Shown here: one piece after another, positions 7,868 through 18,241 of the stretch
Position numbering within the stretch: the first letter of the stretch is position 1
Layout: every line of letters starts with the position of its first letter
From: Gammaproteobacteria bacterium
GTDB lineage: Bacteria; Pseudomonadota; Gammaproteobacteria; UBA1113
NCBI GenBank assembly: GCA_019752835.1
Contig: JAIELR010000128.1
Location: 1 to 22,707 of the forward strand
DNA: 22,707 bases
Reading direction: 5' to 3'
Made by a program: the position numbers and the translations under genes
The notes under the pieces: model-generated
What the model saw: only the letters and a program-made list of their open reading frames with translations
The model's database searches: none
Told to the model about the DNA's origin: nothing

Positions 7868-10800
7868 TTACATAGGCACTACCAAAGACAAATTCGTAGA
7901 AACAGATGCCTCCCTTTGTAGTCGATCTATCTCTTGTCGCAGGTTTTTCATAAAAAGACTAACCGCTTTTTCTGAACTAAACGCGACACTTTTGATGAGC
8001 GTTTTTTTATTGTTCCACGTCGCCGATTCTTCAATATAACCTAAGGCATCGTCCATGCCTTGGTCTTGGATAAAGGGTTGCAAGCGGGTAGGTTCTATCG
8101 TGATTTCAAGATAATCAAATTCAATCCAGTGCCGCGAATCATTTTCCTTTCGATAAATAATCCCGCTGACCTCGTTCACGTTCGACTGGGTATTTGAATT
8201 TAAGCTAGCATGAGAATGATTATTATTGTTATTGTTATTGTTATTATTAATACTAGCGCTTGTCCCTACAAACATCCCTTGCACCACGCCGGGATTCACA
8301 CCTACTCTTGTTCTTTGATTCAGCTGTTCCCCTACATCCAGTTCACCCGCATCCACCAAATGAGGCAGGTTGACGCCTTCCTGTTGACAACGCAAGGCAA
8401 TATCCACTTGGGTATTTCTCACGGCTTGTTGAATCTTTATTAGCTCTTCAGCCGTCGTACCTGAAGATGCAATCACTTCATCTTCTAAGTTATGTTGTTT
8501 TTTTACCGTCATTTTCTTGGCCTGTACCAGCGCAGACGATTGAATAGCCGATTGCTTTTTCATGTCCTTCTCCCAAGTTTTCATGAGGTTGTTGAGTTCG
8601 TCGTAAGTGCGATTTCCCCAGTCCGATAAATTGTGGGCATGTTTATCACGGGTTACTTTTTGAAGCTTGTCATAAAGCCCTGCTTTATTCTTTTCTAACG
8701 TCTCGTTTCTTAAGTGCGCTTCATAACTTAATCCTAAATCGTAAATCGTTTTATCAAGCGGAAAGGTCTCGAACCATAGCCCTTTTAATGTCACCGGTTG
8801 ATAATTGACGGGTGGGGTTGGCACCTGAGCCAGGTAGGGTTTGATGCTCTCGAGATTGGCCTTTACTCGATGGTAATCGCCAAAGTGCGCTAAATGCGGT
8901 AAAAGCAGCGGTTTCAATCGGTCACGCCCCGCTTTGTGCGCTCGGCGTTCATGGTGCGTTAAATCATGATTGCTTGCTTGTTGTTTCGCTTGACAATAAT
9001 CTGCATACTGCGTCAGGGCCTCTGGCGTAGGCGCATAACCAATTAACTCGTGCAGCACCTTATCATTCAGGGTGGTAAAATCAAACGCAGGATAACCGTG
9101 ATGCGCCAACTGTTGACTATGCAATAAAACAAAACGCTGGATGTCAGGCTGCTCGGTAAATTGTCGATAAATCGTCAAAAAGACGCTTCGAAGTAGCCAC
9201 ACTACCTCGTCAGGAGCCGGGTATTCCTTCAACAACGCGGTCAAATGATAAACCCACCATCGTAACGTAAAATTGTCTAATTGTTGGAGTTGCTGGGGTG
9301 TGACTTTCGTCAATTGCTGGGCCAAAGGCGTCCAGAGGGCGGCAGCCACTTCCGCTCTGCGCTGTTGTTGCTCAGCCAGCTCAGACGGGGGGTTGCCTTC
9401 AGGGGGATGTAATATCTTCCATTGCTGGCGGGCTTGGCTTAAATGCTCTTTCATTTCATAGCCGCTTTTTAATAATTCATAAACCCCTTCGCCAAATGAC
9501 AATATTGCCTCTGGCAGTAAATGAAACGCCCCCACAGTGACTGACAATGCAATGGCTACCCCAAGCGAGGTCGTCCCCATACCCAGATAAACCAATCCCT
9601 TGCCCCCCGCGCCTAACGTTTTAGCGACCTCTAATGCCACCCCTTGTTTAAATTGACTGGTTTCCTCCGGTGTCAATCGGTGCGTCATAGCTTTTAACCC
9701 TTGCGCTAACGACTCGCCCCAAAACGCATGTAACACATGCGTTCGACGACAAGCATGGAGACTTCCAGCTAATTGCTCAGCCAACTCGCGTAATCCTGCC
9801 AGATAATCCAAGCCAAAAACACACTGATGATTTAACAATAAACATTCCGCTAATCGGATCGCCGTTTGCAGCGCCAATAACGGACGCGGTGCATTCACAA
9901 CCCCCATAATAGTTAATTCTTTCACCGCGTCATTTAAAAATAATTTCAAAAGCTCCACTAATTCACGTGCTGGAAAATTCGCTGGCTCCGGATAGGCTGC
10001 ATAAGCTAACGTATCAGCCACCTCCTGCACTGTTTCGTAAAACCATGGATAAAAACCCGCTCGTAATAACGGCTCGCCCACACCTTTGAGTCTGCCAATC
10101 ACGGCTTGCTGAATGACCAAAGCGGGATAGTGGATTAAGGCACTTAATCCCCGAATTTCTTCCGTTTGCCCACTTAAACGTGAAATTAACAACAGGAGTA
10201 ATGCCGCGACACGGTCACGTTGAGATGACAAGCTAGCCTCCTGGGGTAAAGCATGGACGAGTTCAGCATCATAACGAATCAGGGCAGAATAAGAATCAAA
10301 AGGGGTATTCTCATTTAAAGTCGGCATAGTTATTTCTCCAGGTTGGGTGTTTGAATTGGAAACATTATTAGAAACAGAAGGCGAAACATGAACGTTCGTC
10401 GTCGAGCTGACCGTCATTGTGTCAATTGTCATAGAAGGGGTTTGGACGTGTGGCGTCGAGAGATGATTGACATGGGCATGCGGAAATTTGGCCCGAGCGA
10501 TATAGAAGATGTTATTTCTTGATTTTTTTTCTTCACATGATTTCAACAGGTCAATTAATTCATATTCGTTATTTCTGTGCTCGAGCCACGGGATGTTAGC
10601 GGTAAACGAATCAAGTAATAACGGTGAAGCTGTTTGCTTTAGCAAGCGTTGGCCCCGCTTCATTAAATCTTCCGTCGTTAACTTTATGGAAAGCTCTACA
10701 GCATTTTCTCCTTTTTCGAGCGCGTCTATTATGGAGGAAATAGCGTGTCTATCTTCATGCAACGCAATTTTTCTTTCTAAATACTCATAAAACATCAAGA

Positions 10801-11359
10801 TTTCCCACGTTTTCGTTCGGCTTTCCACCGCATTTAATATTTGTCCTTTAGCCTTTTGCCTAAGCATAATACAGTCAAAAATAGCAGCTAATCCATTTCT
10901 CGTATCAATGTCAGACATATATTCTGTATCTATTTCTTCATCTAAATCTAGCGCAATTTCGCGAAACTCATCTATGTTTTTAAGCGTATCTAATGAAATG
11001 ACATTGATAAATCGGTAGGGATTAAAGTTAATAGCATCTTTCATGTCCACTTGACGCAAATTACTCCAAGAAAAATCAATAAGCATTAAGTCAATTTCAC
11101 AAAAGCTAGAAGAGCGAAACTTATAGCCTGCCAGTTTTGCAATCGAATCCCTTTGCAATAGCCTTTTTTCATCAATCATTTGGCTTTTTATAGCTCCCTT
11201 TTCCAATTTTAGTTCTGAATAATTTTCAGTAATTAATGTTTTATATGCTTCAGACGCGATAGACTTACATTGAAACACAATAAAGTCTCGAAAATAACCA
11301 TCATATTCCTGACTAATAACTGCATTAATATAATTTTGTAACATAACTTCTTTGCGCAT
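7868..11359 (-). CDS. Large protein of unknown function with shared C-terminal module
   Basis: I do not recognise a family for this 1163-residue protein. Residues 1-300 are rich in Lys, Ile, Asp and Glu and AT-rich in codon use. A Ser/Thr/Asn/Val-rich linker covers about 300-344. Residues 345-940 are Leu/Ala/Gln-rich, mostly helical and GC-richer, with a hydrophobic, glycine-containing stretch at about 575-620 that might insert in a membrane. Residues about 945-1060 match the TPR protein (KKMTVKKQH ... QRTRVGVNPGVV), then comes a run of ten Asn and the shared module at about 1061-1153. The start at 11359 lies 18 bp after the stop of the 2287-aa gene, with AAAGAGA upstream; ATG at codon 6 is an alternative. 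Met345 has its own ribosome-binding site. The composition step there suggests a fusion of two genes. Confidence 0.75.
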   Translation of the reverse strand: MRKEVMLQNYINAVISQEYDGYFRDFIVFQCKSIASEAYKTLITENYSELKLEKGAIKSQMIDEKRLLQRDSIAKLAGYKFRSSSFCEIDLMLIDFSWSNLRQVDMKDAINFNPYRFINVISLDTLKNIDEFREIALDLDEEIDTEYMSDIDTRNGLAAIFDCIMLRQKAKGQILNAVESRTKTWEILMFYEYLERKIALHEDRHAISSIIDALEKGENAVELSIKLTTEDLMKRGQRLLKQTASPLLLDSFTANIPWLEHRNNEYELIDLLKSCEEKKSRNNIFYIARAKFPHAHVNHLSTPHVQTPSMTIDTMTVSSTTNVHVSPSVSNNVSNSNTQPGEITMPTLNENTPFDSYSALIRYDAELVHALPQEASLSSQRDRVAALLLLLISRLSGQTEEIRGLSALIHYPALVIQQAVIGRLKGVGEPLLRAGFYPWFYETVQEVADTLAYAAYPEPANFPARELVELLKLFLNDAVKELTIMGVVNAPRPLLALQTAIRLAECLLLNHQCVFGLDYLAGLRELAEQLAGSLHACRRTHVLHAFWGESLAQGLKAMTHRLTPEETSQFKQGVALEVAKTLGAGGKGLVYLGMGTTSLGVAIALSVTVGAFHLLPEAILSFGEGVYELLKSGYEMKEHLSQARQQWKILHPPEGNPPSELAEQQQRRAEVAAALWTPLAQQLTKVTPQQLQQLDNFTLRWWVYHLTALLKEYPAPDEVVWLLRSVFLTIYRQFTEQPDIQRFVLLHSQQLAHHGYPAFDFTTLNDKVLHELIGYAPTPEALTQYADYCQAKQQASNHDLTHHERRAHKAGRDRLKPLLLPHLAHFGDYHRVKANLESIKPYLAQVPTPPVNYQPVTLKGLWFETFPLDKTIYDLGLSYEAHLRNETLEKNKAGLYDKLQKVTRDKHAHNLSDWGNRTYDELNNLMKTWEKDMKKQSAIQSSALVQAKKMTVKKQHNLEDEVIASSGTTAEELIKIQQAVRNTQVDIALRCQQEGVNLPHLVDAGELDVGEQLNQRTRVGVNPGVVQGMFVGTSASINNNNNNNNNNHSHASLNSNTQSNVNEVSGIIYRKENDSRHWIEFDYLEITIEPTRLQPFIQDQGMDDALGYIEESATWNNKKTLIKSVAFSSEKAVSLFMKNLRQEIDRLQREASVSTNLSLVVPM
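7901..8179 (-). other. Shared module, copy B (C-terminus of 1163-aa protein)
   Basis: Residues about 1061-1153 read NEVSGIIYRK, WIEFDYLEITIE, GYIEESA, IKSVAFSSEKAVSLF, and a closing helix ending IDRLQRE. The order and spacing equal the copies in the TPR protein and the 1090-aa protein. It is separated from the preceding conserved segment by a variable, Asn-rich linker. Confidence 0.75.
8219..8248 (-). repeat. Trinucleotide repeat coding ten asparagines
   Basis: Ten consecutive AAT/AAC codons form a short tandem repeat inside the linker before shared module B. The TPR protein has no such run at the equivalent place, only an HLNVNVNTNVNE-like stretch. In-frame slippage here would change linker length without breaking the gene. 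Confidence 0.9.
10325..10340 (-). promoter_or_regulatory. Internal ribosome-binding site and ATG within the 1163-aa gene
   Basis: On the minus strand CTGGAG lies eight bases before the in-frame ATG of Met345. This is exactly where the Ser/Thr/Asn-rich linker ends and the GC-richer helical part begins. It could direct a second product of about 819 residues or be the former start of a separate gene. Confidence 0.45.
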
Positions 11360-11377
11360 ATTTTATCTCTTTCTATC

Positions 11378-14300
11378 CTATCCTATCTTTAACTTATTTT
11401 CTTCTCTTTTGTTAATTTCGGTATCGATTAAATCGCTAAATAAAGTTTTTTTATAATTTTCTTTGAGCGTATAAAGCACATCTATATTCTTTATTCCTTC
11501 TAATTTTTTTTGCATATAATTCTTTTCTTTTTGCACGTCTCTCTCGACCTTCTCCAGTAATTTATCCATTAGATTTTCTGCTTCTATCGGTTGTGAATAA
11601 GCCCATTTTCTATACTTTCTTAATGCCTCTACCGTTTTTTTATTCATGGAGTTATTAGCTTTATTTTGCTCTATTTTTCTCATAGTATCGGTCATTTTAC
11701 AATGCTGAGAAAGAGAAAAGTTTAATCTTTTAGCAAAGTGATTTTCATCCGGCAATTTAACAATATATTCAACGCCCTCATTAAACCAGGAGATCTCCTT
11801 CCTTGCACGAATCTGTATAGGCGATAGGGATGTTTTTAGTTTTTCACTAATAAATAAATAATACGTATCATATTGATTTTCATGTTGAAACATTGCTTCA
11901 AAAAGCCTAATCGGTGAAGTACTATCAAGCAAGGGATGGAAAGCTAAATCAAGTTGTTGAATTAACGGCTCTTCTAAAGCACCAATATAAAAACTTAAAT
12001 CAATGTGACTCACCATCGTCTCCGCTAGAGCCCTATAATCAGTCAGGAACGAGGGAGTGTTGTCTTCAGTGGTTGCAATATAAATCAATATATTCATTAT
12101 GTCCTTATTGAAATAAGACCATTTCCCCAGCAAAAATCCTCCGTATAAGAGGTTAATTTTTTGCTCATGTAAGTCCAAATGGGGACTGTTTGCTTTTTCC
12201 TGAAGGTGAACAGTATTTTCGCTTCGTTTCCATTCAAAATTGGATAAATAGAATTTCATCTTTTTTTCTATTATTGCGGCTAATAAAGAAAACTTGGCTG
12301 AATTAGGATAATTAATTAATGTCTCTAATAACTGATTCTGGTAAGCGACCTCTGAACTCTCATAGAGTTTTTCCAAATTATCTATAGGCCCCTTAGATAA
12401 TTCATGATAAAAAGTGTCTAAAAACCACGTGAGCGGCTCCACTAAAGCCTTAGCAGGAGTTTTTTTAGACAATACACTTTTGTCAAGGAAATCTTCAGTG
12501 AACATTTTCAATGCTTCAACTTGCTTCAACGATTTCGGCTGAGGTTGATAATACTCATCTAGCAAAACCACATTAAAAATAGAAACAAATCGATTGGTGA
12601 TAATATTATCTTGCATCCAATTTGAAGAGATAAAATCTGGTTGGAAATATTTTTTGTATTCAACAATAAATAAATCTGTTAAGTTTTCCATTTTTCGACT
12701 ATTTTTCTTTACTTCATTTTTCTTGTTATTTACGAGTTGATTATATAAACCCTCTAATAAGATAGTATAATTATCATCTCGTTCATTTTTCTCAATTTTT
12801 ATAGTGATTTTTTTAATTATTTCATTAAGAGGATTTTTACAAACTTCTTGGAAGAGCGGAGGACTTTTATCTACCTCACCAAGAAAAGCGCCTGCGTCAA
12901 CCAGAATATTATTAGAATTATTTTGCATTGTTGGATCACTTTCGCTAGAGGCTTCAGAAACACCCACCTCTTTATCGGTCGATGAATCTGAGAGTACGTT
13001 AGGACTTGAAGGAGATAAAATGATTATATTTTCCTGGTCTGATTGTTGAACATCCTCTTCTTTTGCACGAATCAATAAATTTTGATAAGACTCACTCAGT
13101 AAATGAAGATTTTTTTTGTTAATAGTATTGATTACGCTTTCTTTCTTATCGTCCATTGCCGTTTCAAAAATAGCTTGTATACTACTATTCAATAAAACGG
13201 TTGGGAACTCTGTTAATGTCTCCCATAACAGGCTCTCCGCATATTGATATCGAGACGGCTCATCTATCGTTTTAGCTATCCAACTACTCACAGTTTGAAT
13301 TATTTTTTGTTGATATTTATCATCGGCTTCCTCAAAATTGGTTAAATTCAAATAATGGACAATTTTAATAAACAATATGCACTCATATAATCCATAATAA
13401 CGAGAATCTTCCAATATATAGTCAAAGTAACTATTTAACTGCTCTTTGGGTAAATAAGAGGCCATTAATGCGACAATGTTCTGATAATAAGGATTCAATT
13501 TATTAGTTTGAGTAAATTGTCTCAGCAGAGAATCTGGCCCTAAAAAAAACCGAGCCACATATTTAGCCGTTAAATTTTCCTGTAATGAATGATGAATAAA
13601 CTGATACTCATTTTCTTCGCCTGGTTTTTTCTCTATCAAAATTGATAAATTGGGGCTTGATAACATTTCCTCGAGCTGTTTGGCAGTTAAGCCTCTAAAG
13701 CGCTCTTGTTTAATGACCGCCTTAATCTGTAAAGAATTAAACGATAAGGTTTGTAATTGGGTACATAAAAAAGAAAGTGACTCCAGTGCAAGTTGAAATT
13801 TTTCTTCGTTGACTAACGTACTGAAAAAAATTTTGAATACATCAGCCAATGAAATACCCTTACCCATCGCTACGTTACCTTCTTTAACTGCGCTGCAAAA
13901 TAACCATAAGTACATAGGAATATGCATGAATTGCTGAAGAGCATTATTTCTTTCATATAAACCAATTAATTTCATCGCTTCATCGGGCGTTAAGTAAACC
14001 TTAATCGCTTTTTTTATTAATTCCAGAGAAAGCGCCTCTAGTTGACACATCGCATCGAAACGATAGTTATTCAAGTAGTGTGGGCGCGTAGTCAATAAGA
14101 TGTGGCAATGAGTCTGTTGCAAAAAACTCTCTTCAAATTTCCTCAGGCTTTCGTGGTGGTTTTCAGAAAATGTATTTAACTCATTATAACCGTCTAAGAT
14201 AACCAAGACGCGATTACCGGCTTGTCTTAATATGGCATGGATAGCCTCTTTAGTATTTATATTTTCAATTATGTCTTGATTATTGAAACATTGTGTTTTA

Positions 14301-17300
14301 ATGAGGTTTTCAAGTGTTAGCTCTTCATTAACTACATTAATATTTCGAAAGTTTAATAAGAATACCCATTGAAAGGGAGAGGACTCGCGGTTTTCTACCT
14401 GGCTATTGGCCCACCGGGATATCAACATTTTAGTGTAGGTGGTTTTACCCATGCCAGCATTACCACCCAATACCACTTTTTTCGCAAGTTCACCTTGGAT
14501 AAACAAGTGATTAAAAGACGCTAAGTCAAGCGGGGATGCTTCTTCTGGTGCTCCATCTAACCTGCGAAGGTTAAAGGCTATTTGGCTAATGTCATAGCCA
14601 AGCTTATCTGAGCTCAATAATTGCTGATAATGCTCAATGAGAAAATCATGTAATTTTTGGTAAATCAGCAAAATATTATTGATGTATACTTCTCTTCTAG
14701 ACTGAAGCTGATTATTGATATTAACGCGGTTTTTTTCAACCTGCTCTATTTTTCTAAGGCACTGTTGCACCATTTCAATAATATTTTGATTACCAGCACG
14801 TTTAATAGTTTGTATATAGCCCTTTATTTTAGCTACATCAATTTGGCTAAAATAAAAATACTGCATAATGTGCCTTAAAGCAATCAATTGAATCACAGCG
14901 TTTTTACTTTTAAGGAAGTAACAAAGAATATCGGTTTTACGTACACAAATTTCATCTAAATTGGAGTGTTCGTTGGCCTTGAGTAATTCCGCAATAACGC
15001 TTATTTCTTCTTCATTAACTATTTTTTTCTCTTCATAGAAGATACAAAAAAATAATGCTTGATGAATAACGCTTTTGGCTTTGATTGAATTTTTCACCCT
15101 CATTGCACAATATTTATTAATGGTACTCTTATCAGTGACCAGAAAACCCCAAAGACTATTTAAACTTATTGCTTGCTCTTCGCGCTCCAGACCCGTTTCT
15201 AAATCACTTATTTTATAATCTGTCTCATCTTGGTTCTCTTCGAAAGAAAGCGCCTGCGCCAACAAGTCAATAGCTTGCATTAGCACATCCAAATTGCCAT
15301 TTTCAAGGTATTGTTGCAGAAGCTGAGTTGCTTCTTTAACAGGTAAATTTTCTGCGCGCTTACCCAATTCTTTGCAAACACCCACTTTCAATTGCACGCT
15401 TACCTCAGCATGAGAGAGGAAGTTTTTCAACAAAATTATCGCTGACCAGCCTAATTCTGAAGGCAGTATGAATAAACCTTGTAAAAAAGCCTGGATAATG
15501 CTTTCTTGCATTGTTTCGGTAGCTTCCAGTCGAAGTAACTGTAATAAGTGGGCCAGTTCTTCTATGCCCCATAATTGCTTGTGTTTAACCAATAGATTCA
15601 AGCAGTCTCTACGGATAACAGGAGATTGCTGCGTTTCATTTAAACATTCAAATAGATAAGTAATAGCCGTTTTACTATCCGTATGCGCAATAAAATAATC
15701 GAGCGCTAACACCCTTAATTCCGCTTTTTCTGTTGTAAGCCACTCCTTAATCGCACGTTGTAAGTCTGTTTTTAGCTTTGCAGAAGACTGCTCAAATTGA
15801 GTTAAGTGGCGAAAAAGCCATTGGATATCCTCGGTTGTTTCTACTTGCTCCAGCGAATAAACCAGCCTGTAAAAAACATCCATCGTATACTGTTTATTGA
15901 TAGCTTGTAAGTAAGACCATCCATTAACCTTAGTGGCCAGAGTGTCTGCTTCTAATAATTTTAACAATATTTCATACGTATCAAGGGACTGCAGCGCTTC
16001 TAACAAACCGATATCGTTGGCGTAAGCGAATGGTGTGAGCAACTCTAACATTAAGTTTCTAATTTTTAATTCTTTGTCGCGTAGCAATTCGATAAGTCGA
16101 TTAATGAGTGGGCGATTATCAGTGCGACTATGCTTTCTCAATACAGCGGCTGCTTGTTGAGCAATATGGTCGCTAGCATGCAACAAACAAGCCCTAACGG
16201 CATCAAACGCGGTCAAGGGAAACCAATCTTTCGCTTCCAGCCGTTGTAATCCCGAGTGACACAACTCATCGGATGAATACAGCAGTGCTGCATAATTTAA
16301 GGCTCGAGGCTCTTCTTTATGGATAAAATTAGCCCAATCATTATCAAAGAAAACTCGTTTGGGTTCTAATTCGTTCATGAGATTGGTGAAGTATTGAAAT
16401 ATTTCCAGATTGGGGATGGCTAACAATGCCTCATGGGTAAGCGCATCATAGTGTTTAACCGTCAGATAGCCCCCCGCAACTAATAAGCTCATGATGGCCT
16501 CTTGAGTTTCGTGTAGCTGAGGAAACACCATTGCCATTTTAATTTTTAATCGATAAGACTTACCTTGGCGAAGGTTGGTCAATGCTTGTTTACATTCTTG
16601 ATAAATACCCGGCGACTTTCTCTGAAGAGTAGAAAAGGTTCCTCTGATAAGTTCACTAGACTCTGACCAAACCATCTCGTGCTTATTTTTTTTCAGAAAA
16701 TGAATGATCGGCCAAGGGTTATAAATACGTTTCCCGCCTAACTCATAGCCACCATACCAATCTTCAAAATTAGAAAGATAATTGATTTGCTCTTCCCTCG
16801 ACTTATTTAAATTTCGCTGTTGAATAACAGTATTGATTTCGTTAGCCATGAAACCAAAATACGGACTATAATGCTGACCATCTATGAGCGTATCCACCAT
16901 AACGTTGTTTAATCCAGAAAATATCTCCTCTTGTGCAATCGGTAATACACCCGTAATCACGCCAAATTCAAGGTATTTATTATCTTTTAACAGCGCAGTA
17001 AACAGGGCTTGGATAAAATCACACATAGCGGGGTAATAATTTTTTTGGTGACTCGTATGAATAGGCCGATCGTATTCACCAATTAATATGATGACTTTTT
17101 TGTTATAATGTTTATTGACCAATGACATAAAAATTTGGCTAATGACAGCTAAAGCACCGATGCTTTCATTAAACTCTCCCTTGGCTATTTGGCCACGCCA
17201 TTTTTGCTGTTTCTGAGTAGGGTCTAAACCAGTAGAAAGTGTCTCTTGAAATAGCTTAAAATTTTCTTGTAAAAAGGCCTGGTTTTTTTTGGATCTCATT

Positions 17301-18241
17301 GATGGATCGTCGCTCCCTAACTCATCCAGCACTTGTCGACACCAAGTTTTCTCCTTTTCAGTCAATTGCTTACTCTTCATCAATTCCTCTCGAAAATCTC
17401 TAAAACTCTTGCGCATAATTTGCCAAATAGTCGTGACCCCTTGATTAAAATTACTCCCGCTAAAGGCACCAAAGGAAAAGTAAATGACCGGGTATTGGTT
17501 TTGATACGTACGACAAAGCGAGGGAGCCTCTCGGGTAATCTTTAAGCCTTTAAACAAGTCAGCAGCTTGCGGTTCGTGATTACTAAAAAAATAGTACAAC
17601 ATTGACATGAGGGTGGTTTTTCCAAAACGAAAAGGGCGGGTAATGAGCTGCACTTCCCATCTCAGATTGAGCAAAACACTGATAAACCCTGTCTTGTCAA
17701 TAAACCCCTTGTCTTTAACCAGCGTTGCAAAATCGCTTGTTCCTCCCTTAAAATCTAAAAAATCTGGTGATTGAGGCGAACGTACCGATGCCTTTTTGAG
17801 AGGAAGGCGTGTATAGAGAATATCATGGCGTGAAGGTACGGGCTGAGTGCCCGAAGGAGCGCCAAGTTTCATTGAATCAAAATCATCCAACTCACTCTCT
17901 TCAATGAGTTGCTCGAGCTTTATTTCAGGCATTATCGTTGGACCGTGTACCAAGCTTTGGTAATGCGAGCTTACTTCACAACCAAGATAGAGAATCCCTT
18001 GAGGATGCGGTTGTTTAACAATATAAAGAGGTTGATTATCGTCATAAATAACCACCACCGTGACTTTAAATGCTCGTGAAAGTATTAAAAGTGTAGAACG
18101 ATCCTCCCATCTATTTTGGTACAGTTCATTAATACAAGCATTAATATTTCCCTCAATCGAAGTCGCACACGATGTGCGACGAGCGTGAGGAGCCGCAGGT
18201 CCGGGTGTTGAGCCGCAGGCGAAACACAAGGGAACCGACAC
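11378..18241 (-). CDS. Giant OTU-half / AAA-ATPase-like / HEAT-like / NACHT protein
   Basis: This is a 2287-residue open frame. Residues 1-26 derive from a palindromic repeat. Residues 27-100 resemble the second half of an OTU cysteine-protease fold (W45-x-D, then HYQSLV with H93). Residues about 165-640 are an AAA-ATPase-like domain: RPFRFGKTT (K208), LIGEYDRP, and WYGGYELGGKRIYNPWPI. The usual Walker B Asp is Gly388, so hydrolysis is doubtful. The C-terminal PD-(D/E)XK nuclease that often follows is replaced by HEAT-like helices (about 670-1000). A NACHT NTPase follows: GNAGMGKTT (K1266), LVILDGYNE (D1350) and LLTTRP, with the typical FIHHSLQEN winged-helix motif near 1550. The remaining 700 residues are helical and unassigned, with an acidic Ser-rich linker. 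NACHT proteins are signalling STAND ATPases. The GTG at 18241 lacks a visible ribosome-binding site, so the real start is uncertain. Confidence 0.85.
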   Translation of the reverse strand: MSVPLCFACGSTPGPAAPHARRTSCATSIEGNINACINELYQNRWEDRSTLLILSRAFKVTVVVIYDDNQPLYIVKQPHPQGILYLGCEVSSHYQSLVHGPTIMPEIKLEQLIEESELDDFDSMKLGAPSGTQPVPSRHDILYTRLPLKKASVRSPQSPDFLDFKGGTSDFATLVKDKGFIDKTGFISVLLNLRWEVQLITRPFRFGKTTLMSMLYYFFSNHEPQAADLFKGLKITREAPSLCRTYQNQYPVIYFSFGAFSGSNFNQGVTTIWQIMRKSFRDFREELMKSKQLTEKEKTWCRQVLDELGSDDPSMRSKKNQAFLQENFKLFQETLSTGLDPTQKQQKWRGQIAKGEFNESIGALAVISQIFMSLVNKHYNKKVIILIGEYDRPIHTSHQKNYYPAMCDFIQALFTALLKDNKYLEFGVITGVLPIAQEEIFSGLNNVMVDTLIDGQHYSPYFGFMANEINTVIQQRNLNKSREEQINYLSNFEDWYGGYELGGKRIYNPWPIIHFLKKNKHEMVWSESSELIRGTFSTLQRKSPGIYQECKQALTNLRQGKSYRLKIKMAMVFPQLHETQEAIMSLLVAGGYLTVKHYDALTHEALLAIPNLEIFQYFTNLMNELEPKRVFFDNDWANFIHKEEPRALNYAALLYSSDELCHSGLQRLEAKDWFPLTAFDAVRACLLHASDHIAQQAAAVLRKHSRTDNRPLINRLIELLRDKELKIRNLMLELLTPFAYANDIGLLEALQSLDTYEILLKLLEADTLATKVNGWSYLQAINKQYTMDVFYRLVYSLEQVETTEDIQWLFRHLTQFEQSSAKLKTDLQRAIKEWLTTEKAELRVLALDYFIAHTDSKTAITYLFECLNETQQSPVIRRDCLNLLVKHKQLWGIEELAHLLQLLRLEATETMQESIIQAFLQGLFILPSELGWSAIILLKNFLSHAEVSVQLKVGVCKELGKRAENLPVKEATQLLQQYLENGNLDVLMQAIDLLAQALSFEENQDETDYKISDLETGLEREEQAISLNSLWGFLVTDKSTINKYCAMRVKNSIKAKSVIHQALFFCIFYEEKKIVNEEEISVIAELLKANEHSNLDEICVRKTDILCYFLKSKNAVIQLIALRHIMQYFYFSQIDVAKIKGYIQTIKRAGNQNIIEMVQQCLRKIEQVEKNRVNINNQLQSRREVYINNILLIYQKLHDFLIEHYQQLLSSDKLGYDISQIAFNLRRLDGAPEEASPLDLASFNHLFIQGELAKKVVLGGNAGMGKTTYTKMLISRWANSQVENRESSPFQWVFLLNFRNINVVNEELTLENLIKTQCFNNQDIIENINTKEAIHAILRQAGNRVLVILDGYNELNTFSENHHESLRKFEESFLQQTHCHILLTTRPHYLNNYRFDAMCQLEALSLELIKKAIKVYLTPDEAMKLIGLYERNNALQQFMHIPMYLWLFCSAVKEGNVAMGKGISLADVFKIFFSTLVNEEKFQLALESLSFLCTQLQTLSFNSLQIKAVIKQERFRGLTAKQLEEMLSSPNLSILIEKKPGEENEYQFIHHSLQENLTAKYVARFFLGPDSLLRQFTQTNKLNPYYQNIVALMASYLPKEQLNSYFDYILEDSRYYGLYECILFIKIVHYLNLTNFEEADDKYQQKIIQTVSSWIAKTIDEPSRYQYAESLLWETLTEFPTVLLNSSIQAIFETAMDDKKESVINTINKKNLHLLSESYQNLLIRAKEEDVQQSDQENIIILSPSSPNVLSDSSTDKEVGVSEASSESDPTMQNNSNNILVDAGAFLGEVDKSPPLFQEVCKNPLNEIIKKITIKIEKNERDDNYTILLEGLYNQLVNNKKNEVKKNSRKMENLTDLFIVEYKKYFQPDFISSNWMQDNIITNRFVSIFNVVLLDEYYQPQPKSLKQVEALKMFTEDFLDKSVLSKKTPAKALVEPLTWFLDTFYHELSKGPIDNLEKLYESSEVAYQNQLLETLINYPNSAKFSLLAAIIEKKMKFYLSNFEWKRSENTVHLQEKANSPHLDLHEQKINLLYGGFLLGKWSYFNKDIMNILIYIATTEDNTPSFLTDYRALAETMVSHIDLSFYIGALEEPLIQQLDLAFHPLLDSTSPIRLFEAMFQHENQYDTYYLFISEKLKTSLSPIQIRARKEISWFNEGVEYIVKLPDENHFAKRLNFSLSQHCKMTDTMRKIEQNKANNSMNKKTVEALRKYRKWAYSQPIEAENLMDKLLEKVERDVQKEKNYMQKKLEGIKNIDVLYTLKENYKKTLFSDLIDTEINKREENKLKIG

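Noticed and set aside
7791..7910. A protein-like stretch in another frame running past the stop of the 1163-aa gene (FVFGSAYVTLLRMVNYSSKG and on to 7791)
   Set aside because: It is only about 40 codons and resembles nothing I know. It may be an eroded native C-terminus or chance, and there is not enough to call a gene.
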